64,000 nt of DNA from Halorubrum sp. GN11_10-6_MGM (GCF_005435165.1 NZ_SGUC01000003.1:62001-126000), one strand, 5' to 3'. Shown: positions 24,821 to 33,623, numbered from the stretch's first letter. The notes: generated by a model not told the origin, from the sequence alone. A program made the numbers and translations.

Positions 24821-25369
24821 TCAGCTCTCGTCGACCGGCACCGCCTCCAGCGCCGCCTCGACGACCCGCACCGCGCTCGCGCCGTCGCGCCGGGGGACGA
24901 CGCAGACCAGCGCGTCGCCCGTCACGCCCGCGGCCGCGACGTCGACGTCGGCGGCGGCGAGCCGTCCGAGCGCGGCCGTCAGCGCCGCGACGTCGACGTC
25001 GCCGGTCGCGAGGATCGCCGTTCGGTCGCCGTCGTCGACGACCGCCGTATCGCCGACGCGGAGGAGGAAGTCGGCGGCGGCCCGGTCGCCGTCGCGTCCC
25101 CCGCCGCCGTTCGTTTCGTCCGTGCCCTCGACCACGCCCACCCCGCTCCGCATGGTGACGCTCGCGCGCCGGGATTCGGTCTCGTACGCCGGCAGTTCCT
25201 CTCGGAAGCGCCGGAGCGCGGCCGCGACCGCGTCCGGGTCGCCGTCGAGGTCGGCGCGCTCCGCGAGCCAGGTCGCGGCGGCGCTGTGGTTCACCAGTCC
25301 GGCGCGGAGCGCGTCGCGGAGGAACGGGCGCGCTCTGACTGCCTCCCGCGTCTCGGCTGCCAGCGACAT
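24821..25369 (-). CDS. Uncharacterised haloarchaeal protein with an ACT-like C-terminus
   Basis: The 182-aa product begins MSLAAETREAVRARPFLRDALRAGLVNHSAAATWLAE, a helical N-terminus found in several haloarchaeal proteins. It has a Gly- and acid-rich loop (about 88-100). The C-terminal 75 residues (VVDDGDRTAILATGDVDVAALTAALGRLAAADVDVAAAGVTGDALVCVVPRRDG) have the beta-alpha-beta rhythm of an ACT regulatory domain. A ligand-binding regulator is plausible but not shown. It is divergent from cbiX. Confidence 0.65.
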   Translation of the reverse strand: MSLAAETREAVRARPFLRDALRAGLVNHSAAATWLAERADLDGDPDAVAAALRRFREELPAYETESRRASVTMRSGVGVVEGTDETNGGGGRDGDRAAADFLLRVGDTAVVDDGDRTAILATGDVDVAALTAALGRLAAADVDVAAAGVTGDALVCVVPRRDGASAVRVVEAALEAVPVDES

Positions 25370-25513
25370 GCGCGGGGGTGCGCGTCGAGCGGGCAAGATC
25401 GTTTCGGTCGGGCGGTCGCCGGAGCGCGCGGCTCCCTCGCCGTCGACGGCTCGGCGTTCCCGCCGTTCCGCAGCCTCCGAAGTCCCTAAGAGCGGCGCGG
25501 CCCCAGTACGGGT

Positions 25514-26383
25514 ATGCAGTCGCTCGTCATCGTCGCGCACGGCTCCCACCTCAACCCCGAGTCGAGCGCGCCGACGTACGACCACGCCGACACGATCCGC
25601 GCCGCCGGTGCCTTCGACGAGGTCCGCACCGGCTTCTGGAAGGAGGAACCGCACTTCCGAGAGGTGCTCCGCACCGTCGAGGGCGACGAGGTGTACGTCG
25701 TCCCGCTGTTCGTCTCGGAGGGGTACTTCACCGAGCAGGTGATTCCCCGGGAGCTCCGGCTTGACGGCTGGGACGTCTCCGAGTGGGGCTCCGACGGCCT
25801 CTCCGCCGACCAGGCCACCCTCGTCGCCGAGGACATCGACCGGGAGGTCCACTACTGCGGTCCGGTCGGCACGCACCGCGCGATGACCGACGTGATCGTC
25901 CGGCGCGCGGAGTCGGTGACGGACGACCCGGACGTCGGCGAGGGGTTCGGCCTCGCGGTCGTCGGCCACGGCACCGAGCGCAACGAGAACTCGGCGAAGG
26001 CGATCGAGTACCACGCCGACCGGATCGCCGAGCGCGACCGCTTCGACGAGGTACAGGCGCTGTACATGGACGAGGAGCCGGAGGTCGACGATCTCCCCGA
26101 CCACTTCGAGAGCGACGACGTCGTCTTAGTCCCCCTGTTCATCGCCGACGGCTACCACACGCAGGAGGACATCCCGGAGGACGTGGGGCTCTGCGAGGAC
26201 CACACCGAGGGGTACGACGTGCCCACCGAGGTCGACGGCACCCGGATCTGGTACGCGGGCGCGGTGGGGACGGAGCCGCTCATGGCCGACGTGGTCTTGG
26301 AGCGCGCCGCCGACGCCGGCGCCGACCTCGGGGCCGCGCTCGACGACGTGCGCGAGACGACCCGCGTCGCCACGGGGGACTGA
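25514..26383 (+). CDS. cbiX: Sirohydrochlorin cobaltochelatase
   Basis: CbiX inserts cobalt into sirohydrochlorin at the entry of the anaerobic corrin pathway. The 289-aa protein contains two tandem CbiX-type halves. The first begins LVIVAHGSHLNPES and includes VYVVPLFVSEGYFTEQVIP; the second has LAVVGHGTERNENS and VVLVPLFIADGYHTQEDIP. Active-site His residues are visible in both halves. It is separated from the late cobalamin operon by about 15 kb and is followed after two bases by a DR2241-type gene. Confidence 0.93.
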   Translation: MQSLVIVAHGSHLNPESSAPTYDHADTIRAAGAFDEVRTGFWKEEPHFREVLRTVEGDEVYVVPLFVSEGYFTEQVIPRELRLDGWDVSEWGSDGLSADQATLVAEDIDREVHYCGPVGTHRAMTDVIVRRAESVTDDPDVGEGFGLAVVGHGTERNENSAKAIEYHADRIAERDRFDEVQALYMDEEPEVDDLPDHFESDDVVLVPLFIADGYHTQEDIPEDVGLCEDHTEGYDVPTEVDGTRIWYAGAVGTEPLMADVVLERAADAGADLGAALDDVRETTRVATGD

Positions 26384-26385
26384 GC

Positions 26386-27579
26386 GTGGTCGACGCTTCC
26401 TCCGCGACCGACGGCGGCGAGCGCGACGATGCCGGAGCGAGCGACGACGAGCCCGCGGTCCCCGCGGTCGACCTCCCGGGCGACGCGTTCGACGCGGTCC
26501 TCGACGCGCTCGCCGACCGCGACCCGGGCGAACCGCTCCGATTCGAGGGGTTCAGCGTCGCGCGCGGCGACGAGGGGGGCTACGTCCTCGCCGACAGCGA
26601 CCGGTCGACGCGGCTTGGGGAGGGCGAACTCCACGAGGCCCTGTCGGAGCGCGCCCCGGCGGTCACGGACTGGTACGCCTTCGAACGCGTCGTGGGCGAG
26701 TTCGGGCCGCGGCGCGCGTTCGTCCGCTGGATCGAGGACGCCGACGGCGAGACCGTCGCGACCCGATACGCGGCGCTCGCCGAGGGGATCGAACGCGCGT
26801 GGGGCGAACTCAAAATAACCGCCACGGTCACTGACCGCGGCGAGCGCCGGTACGACGTGCGCCACGCCGACGACGCCGGCGTCGCGGTCGACGAGCTTGA
26901 GGTCCACGACGATCCGCTCGACGCGCGCGACCTCGTCACCTACGACGAGAAGGGGCGGTACCGCCCGCTCAAGACGGCGCCGTCGCTCGCGGGCGGCTGG
27001 GCGTTCCCCGATCTCGGTCCGCGCGACCTCTACGAGACGGTCGAGACGGTCTACCCCGCGACGGTCGCCAACTGGCACCGCGAGCGCGAGGGCGAGCTCG
27101 ACGTGAACCACTGGCGGGAGACGATGGAGCGCCAGTCGGGCATCTACGGCGTCGTGAAGACGTGGGACCGCGGCGAGGGCCACGAGCACGTCGACTGGGT
27201 CGCGGAGGCCTGTTGCGACGACTCGCAGTGTCTCAAGCGCCGGGAGTGGGAGTACGACGACGAGACCGACCTCGACGTCGACGGCGGCGACGGCGTCTTT
27301 CCCTGCCGCGAGCCCTGCTCCGTCGTCGTGTCGGCCGCGCGGAAGTGGACGCGATTGGAGAGCGAGCAGGAGCGCACCTACGAGTTCGAGCTGACGCCGA
27401 GCGAGAAAGAGCAGGTCGAGGACATCGTCGACGCGGTCGCGGACGGCCGGGTCGACGAGATCCGGGAGGCGGACACGAAGGAGGGCGCGAACCGCTACCG
27501 GACGCGCTTCCTCCGCGCCAAGCGGTTCGACGACGAGGGGAACCTCGGCGGCGTGCCCACCGAGTCGGACGACGAGTAG
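26386..27579 (+). CDS. DR2241 family protein partnered with CbiX
   Basis: The product from the GTG at 26386 is 397 aa and acidic. It contains Cys clusters (EACCDDSQCLKRREWEY and FPCREPCSVVVSAARKW) that could bind an iron-sulfur cluster. The order of cbiX followed by a DR2241-type gene is a recurring haloarchaeal arrangement and suggests a role in cobalt insertion or early corrin steps. The true activity is unknown to me. The stop of cbiX and this GTG are separated by two bases, so they are almost certainly co-translated. The same frame is open far upstream within cbiX but without coding character. Confidence 0.8.
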   Translation: MVDASSATDGGERDDAGASDDEPAVPAVDLPGDAFDAVLDALADRDPGEPLRFEGFSVARGDEGGYVLADSDRSTRLGEGELHEALSERAPAVTDWYAFERVVGEFGPRRAFVRWIEDADGETVATRYAALAEGIERAWGELKITATVTDRGERRYDVRHADDAGVAVDELEVHDDPLDARDLVTYDEKGRYRPLKTAPSLAGGWAFPDLGPRDLYETVETVYPATVANWHREREGELDVNHWRETMERQSGIYGVVKTWDRGEGHEHVDWVAEACCDDSQCLKRREWEYDDETDLDVDGGDGVFPCREPCSVVVSAARKWTRLESEQERTYEFELTPSEKEQVEDIVDAVADGRVDEIREADTKEGANRYRTRFLRAKRFDDEGNLGGVPTESDDE

Positions 27580-27649
27580 CGCCCCGATCTCCCTCGAAGC
27601 ATCGCCGCGCCCCGCAGGCTTTTCTCGCCGCCCCCAGTACGGTGGGGTA

Positions 27650-28456
27650 ATGAACGCCGTCACGCTGGGCCCCGCCGGCACGTACTCGCACCGCGCCGCG
27701 CGCTCCGTCGCCGCCGAGGTGTCGTTCCGGGAGTCGGTCACCGCGATCGTCGACGCCGTCGCGAGCGGCGAGTTCGAGCGCGGCGTCGTCCCCATCGAGA
27801 ACAGCATCGAGGGCTCCGTCACGGAGAGCCTCGACGCGCTCGCCGACTACGACGTCTCCGTCACCCGCGAGGTCGTCACGCCGATCCGCCACGCCCTCCT
27901 CGCGCAGGACGACGAGTTCGAGGTCGTCGCGAGCCACTCGCAGGCGCTCGCGCAGTGTCGCAACTGGCTCGAAGCCAACTACCCGGACGCCGGGCTCGAA
28001 GCGGTCGCCTCCACCGCCCGCGGGGTCGAGCGCGCCCGCGAGGACGCCCGCGTCGCCGGGATCGGGCACCCTGACAACGCCGGCGACGACCTCTCGATAC
28101 TCGCGGCGGACATCCAGGACCGCACCTCCAACGCGACCCGCTTCCTCGTCGTCGCGCCCGAGTCCGCGCGCTCTGACGCCGGCGGAAAGACCACGCTGAT
28201 CGTCTACCCGAACGCGAACTACCCCGGCCTGCTGCTCGAACTCCTCGAAGCCTTCGCCGACCGCAACCTCAACCTCTCGCGGATCGAGTCGCGCCCGAGC
28301 GGCGAACGCCTCGGCGACTATCTGTTCCACTTCGACGTGGACGCCGGCCTCTACGAGGACCACATGGCGAAGGCGGTCGAGGACATCGAGGCCATCGCGG
28401 ACAACGGCTGGGTGAAGGTGCTCGGCTCGTACGATACCGAGCACGTATTGGACTGA
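27650..28456 (+). CDS. pheA: Prephenate dehydratase
   Basis: This enzyme converts prephenate to phenylpyruvate in phenylalanine synthesis. The catalytic periplasmic-binding-like domain starts with VTLGPAGTYSHRAA, continues through GVVPIENSIEGSV and ends with the TRF motif in SNATRFLVVAPE. The C-terminal ACT domain (KTTLIVYPNANYPGLLLELLEAFADRNLNLSRIESRPSGERLGDYLFHFD) carries the ESRP phenylalanine-binding motif, so feedback inhibition is expected. At 268 aa it is the monofunctional form. A T-rich box about 27 nt before the ATG suggests a leaderless message. Confidence 0.96.
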   Translation: MNAVTLGPAGTYSHRAARSVAAEVSFRESVTAIVDAVASGEFERGVVPIENSIEGSVTESLDALADYDVSVTREVVTPIRHALLAQDDEFEVVASHSQALAQCRNWLEANYPDAGLEAVASTARGVERAREDARVAGIGHPDNAGDDLSILAADIQDRTSNATRFLVVAPESARSDAGGKTTLIVYPNANYPGLLLELLEAFADRNLNLSRIESRPSGERLGDYLFHFDVDAGLYEDHMAKAVEDIEAIADNGWVKVLGSYDTEHVLD

Positions 28457-28532
28457 GGTCTGAGCCACGGAAGGCGGCGACTCGACACCGCCGATCCGAT
28501 ATTTAAATGGGCAGCTCCGACGATAGCAACCG

Positions 28533-28822
28533 TTTATAAATGGACGCGGCGGTGCGGTGGCGCGCGCCTCCGAGCGGCCGCCTCCAGCGGCCGTGAGGAG
28601 CGCGTGCGAGGGAGTCAGCCGGCCGGAGCGAAGCGGAGGCCGGCTGACGAGGCTGGGGAGGTGTGAGGTGCTGTGCGGAGCGGTGCGGGGCGGGACTCAA
28701 AGGGGCAGCCGCGATCGGCGAACCCCAGCGACGCAAGCACCGGAGGGAGCGAGCAGCGCGAGCGACTGAGGAGCGCAGCGAGCTGTGGGAGCCGATCGCG
28801 GCTGGGGCTTTGGCGGTGTTCC
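28533..28822 (+). repeat. Intergenic repeat copy B, putative structured RNA
   Basis: A TATA box (TTTATAAAT, 28533-28541) is followed after about 18 nt by the conserved GGCGCGCGCC (28559-28568). This pairs with GCGCGTGC around a GCGGCCGC hairpin. A hairpin follows with arms GTCAGCCGGCC and GGCCGGCTGAC, then the invariant GAGGCTGGGGAGG and GGGACTCAAAGGGGCAG. A long helix CCGCGATCGGC/GCCGATCGCGG closes just before GGCTGGGGCTTTGGCGGTG. It lies between the convergent pheA and cysS genes, within the 463-bp gap 28457-28919. The remaining 97 bp up to the cysS stop hold no other feature I can support. Confidence 0.8.
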
Positions 28823-28919
28823 TTGTCGATCCGCTGGCAACTGTTTATTAGTAACTGCTCGGAGGCTCAGTGATTCTCGCCGTTCCAACGGCTACTTCCG
28901 TGAACGTGGGAACTTCGCT

Positions 28920-30425
28920 TTATTCGAACCGGTACGTCGCGCCGTCCGGGCCGTCTTCGATCTCGACGCCGACCTCACGGAGCGCGTCCCGGAGCTCGTC
29001 GGCGCGCTCGTAGTTGCCGGCCTCCCGTTCGGCCTCGCGCACGTCCAACACGAGCTCGACCAGCTCGCCCGCCAGCTCCACGTCGCCGTCGCTCGCCGTC
29101 TCGAACTGGAGGCCGAGCACGTCGCCGCCGAGGTCGTCGAACGCCTCGACCGCCTCGCGGAGCCCGCGGTAGTCGTAGGCGGCCTCGGCGTCACCGGTCG
29201 CGCCCGCGTCCTCGACCGCGTCGACGTGGCGGTTCACCGCGTCGGTGAGGTCCAAGAGCGCCGCGGTCGCCTCCCGGAGGTTCAGATCGTCGTTCATCGC
29301 GGCCGCGAACTCGTCGCGCGCGGTCTCGACCGCGTCGCGGAGCTCGTCGTCCTCGGATTTGGCGCGGGCCGCGGTCGAGTCCAGCGCCTCGACGGTGCGG
29401 TCGTAGGTCCGCGAGAGGCGCTCCCAGCGCTCCTCGGCCTCCGCCATCGTCTCCTCGGTGAGCGCCTGCTCGGAGCGGTAGGCGGCGCCGGCGTAGAAGG
29501 TGCGGATCACGTTGACGCCGAGTTCCTCCAAGGCGTCGGGCACGGTCCAGAAGTTGCCGATGGAGGAGGACATCTTCTCGCCGTCCATCGCCAGTAAACC
29601 GACGTGGAGCCAGTGGCGCGCGAACGTCTCGCCGGTGGCCGCCTCCGACTGGGCGATCTCGTTTTCGTGGTGCGGGAAGACAAGATCGCGCCCGCCCATG
29701 TGGACGTCGAGCGTGTCGCCGAGGTGCGTCGTCGACATCGCCGAGCACTCCACGTGCCACCCCGGGCGGCCCTCGCTCCACGGCGAGTCCCACGTCTCGC
29801 CCGCGGGCGTCTCCGCGCCGTGGTCGTGTTTCGCGTGCTCGCGCGCCGCGGTCTCGCTCACGCCGTCGGCCTTCCACAGCGCGAAGTCAGCCGGGTTGCG
29901 CTTCTCCGAGCGCTCGTCGGGTTCGCCCTGCGCTTCGAGCGCGTCGACGTCCTGGTTCGAGAGCTTCCCGTACTCCTCGAACGCGGTCACGTCGAAGTAG
30001 ACGGAGCCGTTCGCCTCGTAGGCGTACCCCTTCTCGACCAGCGTCTCGACGAGGTCGACGATCTCCGGGACGTGTTCCGTGACGCGGGGGTACACCTCGG
30101 CGCGCAAAAGGTTCAGCCCCCGCATCGCGTCGAAGGTGGTCACGGTGAACGTCTCGGCCACGTCGCGCTCCGCGGCCCACTCGTCGCGCTCGCCGACGCG
30201 GGCGGTGATCTTCTCGTTGACGTCGGTGACGTTCTCGACGTGGCGCACGTCGTACCCCTCGTGTTCGAGCCACCGGTGGAGCACGTCGGCGTGGAACCAC
30301 AGCCGGGCGTGGCCGAGGTGCGGGTCGTCCGACACCGTCAGGCCGCAGACGTACAGCGTGACGTCGCCGTCGGCCGTGAACTCGACGCGCTCGTCTTCGA
30401 GGGTGTCGGTAACGACGAGACTCAT
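28920..30425 (-). CDS. cysS: Cysteine--tRNA ligase
   Basis: This class I aminoacyl-tRNA synthetase of 501 aa charges tRNA-Cys. The zinc-site cysteine and HIGH motif are in VCGLTVSDDPHLGHARLWF, where the usual CGPTVYD is CGLTVSD. ECSAMSTTHLGDTLDVHMGG and FPHHENEIAQSEA carry further zinc ligands, and KMSKS appears as EKMSSSIGN. The C-terminal DALR-like region shows NDDLNLREATAALLDL. The promoter TATA-like GATTTAAAACG (about 30449-30459) is about 27 nt before the ATG. Confidence 0.97.
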   Translation of the reverse strand: MSLVVTDTLEDERVEFTADGDVTLYVCGLTVSDDPHLGHARLWFHADVLHRWLEHEGYDVRHVENVTDVNEKITARVGERDEWAAERDVAETFTVTTFDAMRGLNLLRAEVYPRVTEHVPEIVDLVETLVEKGYAYEANGSVYFDVTAFEEYGKLSNQDVDALEAQGEPDERSEKRNPADFALWKADGVSETAAREHAKHDHGAETPAGETWDSPWSEGRPGWHVECSAMSTTHLGDTLDVHMGGRDLVFPHHENEIAQSEAATGETFARHWLHVGLLAMDGEKMSSSIGNFWTVPDALEELGVNVIRTFYAGAAYRSEQALTEETMAEAEERWERLSRTYDRTVEALDSTAARAKSEDDELRDAVETARDEFAAAMNDDLNLREATAALLDLTDAVNRHVDAVEDAGATGDAEAAYDYRGLREAVEAFDDLGGDVLGLQFETASDGDVELAGELVELVLDVREAEREAGNYERADELRDALREVGVEIEDGPDGATYRFE

Positions 30426-30591
30426 TACGAGCCCGTTGCCGGAGTGAGCGTTTTAAATCGTCGGATCGAGCGAGACGGAGACATCGCGCCCGCCGCCGGT
30501 TCGCTCGGGTGTCCATCGTCGGCATCGACGTCGGCCGATGGCGGACACCGCCGAAGCCCCGACTGCTCGGCGAGACGTGACCGCCGCAGCG
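30426..30591. other. Intergenic sequence between cysS and repeat copy C
   Basis: This stretch contains the cysS TATA box near 30449-30459. It also contains a degenerate duplicate (about 30542-30562) of the 3' motif of the repeat family, GGACACCGCCGAAGCCCCG on the plus strand. No open frame with coding character is seen. Together with repeat copy C it forms the 407-bp gap 30426-30832. Confidence 0.5.
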
Positions 30592-30822
30592 ACCACCGCC
30601 AAAGCCCCGGCCGCGAGGACACCGGACGCTCGTTGTGTTCCTCACTCGGTCGCTCCGCTCCCTCGTTACGGTGCTCACGTCGCCTCCGGTGTCCTCGCGG
30701 CCGCCCCTTTGAGTCCCACCCCGCACAGCACCGCAGCCTCACACCTCCCCAGCCTCGCGCGGTGCTCCTCGGCCGCAAAGCGGCCTCGCCGGCACGCGCC
30801 ACCGCAGTTTTGTTTATAAATA
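30592..30822 (-). repeat. Intergenic repeat copy C, putative structured RNA
   Basis: On the minus strand the element has TTTATAAAC (TATA, about 30813-30822), then GGCGCGTGCC (30791-30800 complement) around a short GGCCGC/GCGGCC hairpin. The middle hairpin of copies A, B and D is absent, so GAGGCTGGGGAGG follows at once. GGGACTCAAAGGGGC comes next. A helix of about 17 bp (GGCCGCGAGGACACCGG with its complement) precedes GGCCGGGGCTTTGGCGGTG. It would be transcribed in the same direction as ilvA and cysS, between them. Confidence 0.75.
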
Positions 30823-30832
30823 AACGACTCCC

Positions 30833-32095
30833 TCAGGACTCCCGCGTCGTCCACTCAACCGCGTAGCCCGCCTCGCGCACCGCCGTCAGGACGCGGTCGA
30901 CGTGCGCCGGACCGTTCGTCTCCACCTCGAACACGAGGTCGGCGTCGCCCACGGGCAGATCGGGGTGACTGCGCTCGTGGCGCACCGTCCGGATGTTCGC
31001 GCGCTCCCCCCCGATCAGGGTCGCGATCTCGCCCATCGTGCCGGGCGTGTCGTCGATGCGGACGGAGAGCTCGATCAGCTGGTCGCGGTCGACCAGCGCG
31101 TGCGTCACCACCTCCTTCAGCGTCGTCACGTCGATGTTGCCTCCGCACAGCAGCGGCACGACCGTCTCGCCGCTCAAGTCGAGCTCCTCGACCGCGTCGT
31201 CGTTCAACAGGGCGGCCGCGGCGGTCGCGCCCGCGCCCTCGACCATCTGTTTCGCGCGCTCTAAGAGTAGCAGGATCGCGCTCGCCACGTCGTCGTCGCT
31301 CACGACGACGGTCTCGTCGAGGTGCGCGTCGAGCAGCTCGAAGGTGAGCTCGCTCAGCCCGCCGGTCGCGATCCCGTCCGCGATGGTGTCGGGCTCGTCC
31401 CGCCTCACGAGCTCGCCGGCCGCGAGACTCTCCGCGAGCGTCGAGGCGCCCTCCGTCTGGACCCCGACCACGCGCGTCTCCGGCGACCGCGCCTTCACCG
31501 CGGTCGCGACCCCGCCCGCGAGCCCGCCGCCGCCCACCGGGACGAGGACGGTGTCGACGTCCGGCACCTGGTCGAGCACCTCCAGTCCGAGCGTCCCCTG
31601 CCCGGCGACCACGTCCCGGTCGTCGAACGCGTGGACGAACCGCGTCCCGGGGTCGTCGGTGAGCGTCTGCGCGTGCGCCATCGCCTCGGGGAACGCGCTC
31701 CCGCGGAGGACGACCTCGGCGCCGTACGCGCGGGTGGCCTCGATCTTCGCCGCGGGCGCCGACTCCGGCATCACGATCGTCGCGTCGATGCCGGCGTCCG
31801 ACGCCGCCAGCGCCACCCCCTGCGCGTGGTTGCCCGCGCTCGCGGCCACGACGCGTTCGATCGCGGACTCGTCGGCATCCCGATCTGACTCGCCGATCGC
31901 CAGCGAGATCGCGTTGTACGCGCCGCGCGTCTTGAACGAGCCGGTGCGCTGGAGGTGTTCCATCTTGAGGCGCACGTCGGCGCCGCACCGCTCGCTCAGC
32001 GACCGGCTCCGCTCGACCGGCGTGCGCTGGACGATGTCGGTGCCCGTGAGGCGCCCGGCGGCGGCCTCGACGTCGTCGATCGTAACGGAGGACAT
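30833..32095 (-). CDS. ilvA: Threonine ammonia-lyase
   Basis: This PLP enzyme deaminates threonine to 2-oxobutanoate, the first committed step of isoleucine synthesis. PLP-binding Lys55 is in RTGSFKTRGAYNA, with SAGNHAQGVALAAS and the glycine loop VPVGGGGLAGG following. After residue 335 an ACT domain (LIELSVRIDDTPGTMGEIATLIGG) is present. The 420-aa length is that of the short or catabolic-type enzyme with a single ACT domain. A T-rich TATA-like TCCTTTTCACG lies about 27 nt upstream. Confidence 0.94.
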   Translation of the reverse strand: MSSVTIDDVEAAAGRLTGTDIVQRTPVERSRSLSERCGADVRLKMEHLQRTGSFKTRGAYNAISLAIGESDRDADESAIERVVAASAGNHAQGVALAASDAGIDATIVMPESAPAAKIEATRAYGAEVVLRGSAFPEAMAHAQTLTDDPGTRFVHAFDDRDVVAGQGTLGLEVLDQVPDVDTVLVPVGGGGLAGGVATAVKARSPETRVVGVQTEGASTLAESLAAGELVRRDEPDTIADGIATGGLSELTFELLDAHLDETVVVSDDDVASAILLLLERAKQMVEGAGATAAAALLNDDAVEELDLSGETVVPLLCGGNIDVTTLKEVVTHALVDRDQLIELSVRIDDTPGTMGEIATLIGGERANIRTVRHERSHPDLPVGDADLVFEVETNGPAHVDRVLTAVREAGYAVEWTTRES

Positions 32096-32237
32096 GCCCG
32101 CGGTGTTTGCCGGGTCGCGTGAAAAGGACTCGGATACGAAACCGCGTTACTGCGCCGGTCTGATCCCCGAACGCCTCCCGGTCAGCGTTTTCCGATCCGC
32201 TCTTTCCGATTCACGTTCCCCGAATCGCGTTCCCCGA

Positions 32238-33623
32238 TCAGCGCTTCCCGAGCGCCTCCTCGAAGACCCGCTGCGCGCGCTCGTACCCCTCGTTCCGGTC
32301 GACGATCGGGTGGTGGTAGTCCGGCGCCAACTCCTCGCGTTCCCCCCGCGAGAGCGTCGGCCAGTCGACGACCTTCCCGGCCGGCACGTCGGCGAGCTCC
32401 GGCACGTAGGCTTTCACGAAGCGCGCGTCCTCGTCGTACTTCGCCATCTGGCTCACCGGGTCGAAGATGCGGACGTCGACGGAGTCGGTCCCGGTCGAGG
32501 CCGTCCACTGCCACGCGCCGTGGTTCGAGGCGTAGTCGTGGTCGATCAGCTGCTTCGTGAAGTAGCGCGCGCCGCGCCGCCAGTCGATCAGGAGGTGTTT
32601 CGTCAGGAAGCTCGCCACCACCTGCCGCGGGCGGTTGTGGACGTACCCCTCCGCGTTCAGCTGCCGCATCCCGGCGTCGACGAGCGGGTAGCCGGTCTCG
32701 CCGCGCGCCCACGCCTCGAAGGCCTCGTCGTCGTCGCGCCACGCGATCTCGTTCGGGAACGATTTGTAGTTCGAGACGGCCAGGTCCGGGGTGTAGTACA
32801 GCAGGTGGTACATCTGTTCGCGCCACGAGAGCTCGTAGCGGTACTTCTCGACGTTGCGGCGCTCGCCGCCAGTCACGGCGTCGTAGACGTCGCTCGCGCC
32901 CGCCCACAGCTCCCGGATCCCGATCGCTCCCGTCGCGAGGTACGACGACATCCGTGAGACCGCGTGTGTCGGCGCCTCGACGGCTCGCGCGAGGTCGTCG
33001 CGGGTGTCGTTGTACGAGGTGATCCCGTAGTCGAGGAACTCGTCGAACCGCTCGCGCGCCGCCTCGTACCCCGCCTCGGGGAGGTCGATGTCGGCGTCCG
33101 GTTCGGGAACGGTCTTCCCGTCGCGCACGGCCGCCAGCGCGTCCGCGTCCGGCTCCGCGTACGGCCCCCGCTTCGGGACGGCCTCCCAGTCGTCGTGGAA
33201 CCGGCTGTGGTTGGGGTAGCGCTCGTCGAGCCGGCCGGGGTCCACCAGCACGAGGTCGGTCCGCGAGTCCGTCTCGACGCCCGCCCCCGCGAGCGCGTCC
33301 TCGACGGCCCGCTGTCGGTTCCGGCGGGCCGGCCGGTAGTGGTCGTTGTAGAACACCGTCTCGGCGTCGTACTCGTCGGCGAGATCGACGAGTACCTCGT
33401 CGGGGTCGCCGGCGCGAACGACCAGATCGCTTCCGAGTTCGCGGTACCGATCCTCCAGCCGCTTCACGTGGCGGAGGAAGAAGGCGCGCTGTCGCGCGCC
33501 GACCGTCGCGAGCAGGTCCGAATCGTACACGAAGACGGGGACGACCGCTCCGTCCCGCGCCGCGGCCGCGAGGCCGGCGTTGTCCCGCGTCCGCGCGTCG
33601 CCTCGGTGCCAGAACAGGCGCAT
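32238..33623 (-). CDS. phr: Deoxyribodipyrimidine photolyase (cryptochrome/photolyase family)
   Basis: The 461-aa flavoprotein repairs UV-induced cyclobutane pyrimidine dimers using blue light. Its start MRLFWHRGDARTRDNAGL is the family N-terminus. The FAD-binding region shows SRMSSYLATGAIGIRELW, ELSWREQMYHLLYYTP, TGYPLVDAGMRQL, NRPRQVVASFLTKHLLIDWRRGARYF and ASNHGAWQWTASTGTD. The Trp chain for electron transfer appears intact. The open frame extends 240 codons upstream, but only the ATG at 33623 gives the family start. It is divergent from an Hsp20 gene. Confidence 0.95.
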   Translation of the reverse strand: MRLFWHRGDARTRDNAGLAAAARDGAVVPVFVYDSDLLATVGARQRAFFLRHVKRLEDRYRELGSDLVVRAGDPDEVLVDLADEYDAETVFYNDHYRPARRNRQRAVEDALAGAGVETDSRTDLVLVDPGRLDERYPNHSRFHDDWEAVPKRGPYAEPDADALAAVRDGKTVPEPDADIDLPEAGYEAARERFDEFLDYGITSYNDTRDDLARAVEAPTHAVSRMSSYLATGAIGIRELWAGASDVYDAVTGGERRNVEKYRYELSWREQMYHLLYYTPDLAVSNYKSFPNEIAWRDDDEAFEAWARGETGYPLVDAGMRQLNAEGYVHNRPRQVVASFLTKHLLIDWRRGARYFTKQLIDHDYASNHGAWQWTASTGTDSVDVRIFDPVSQMAKYDEDARFVKAYVPELADVPAGKVVDWPTLSRGEREELAPDYHHPIVDRNEGYERAQRVFEEALGKR

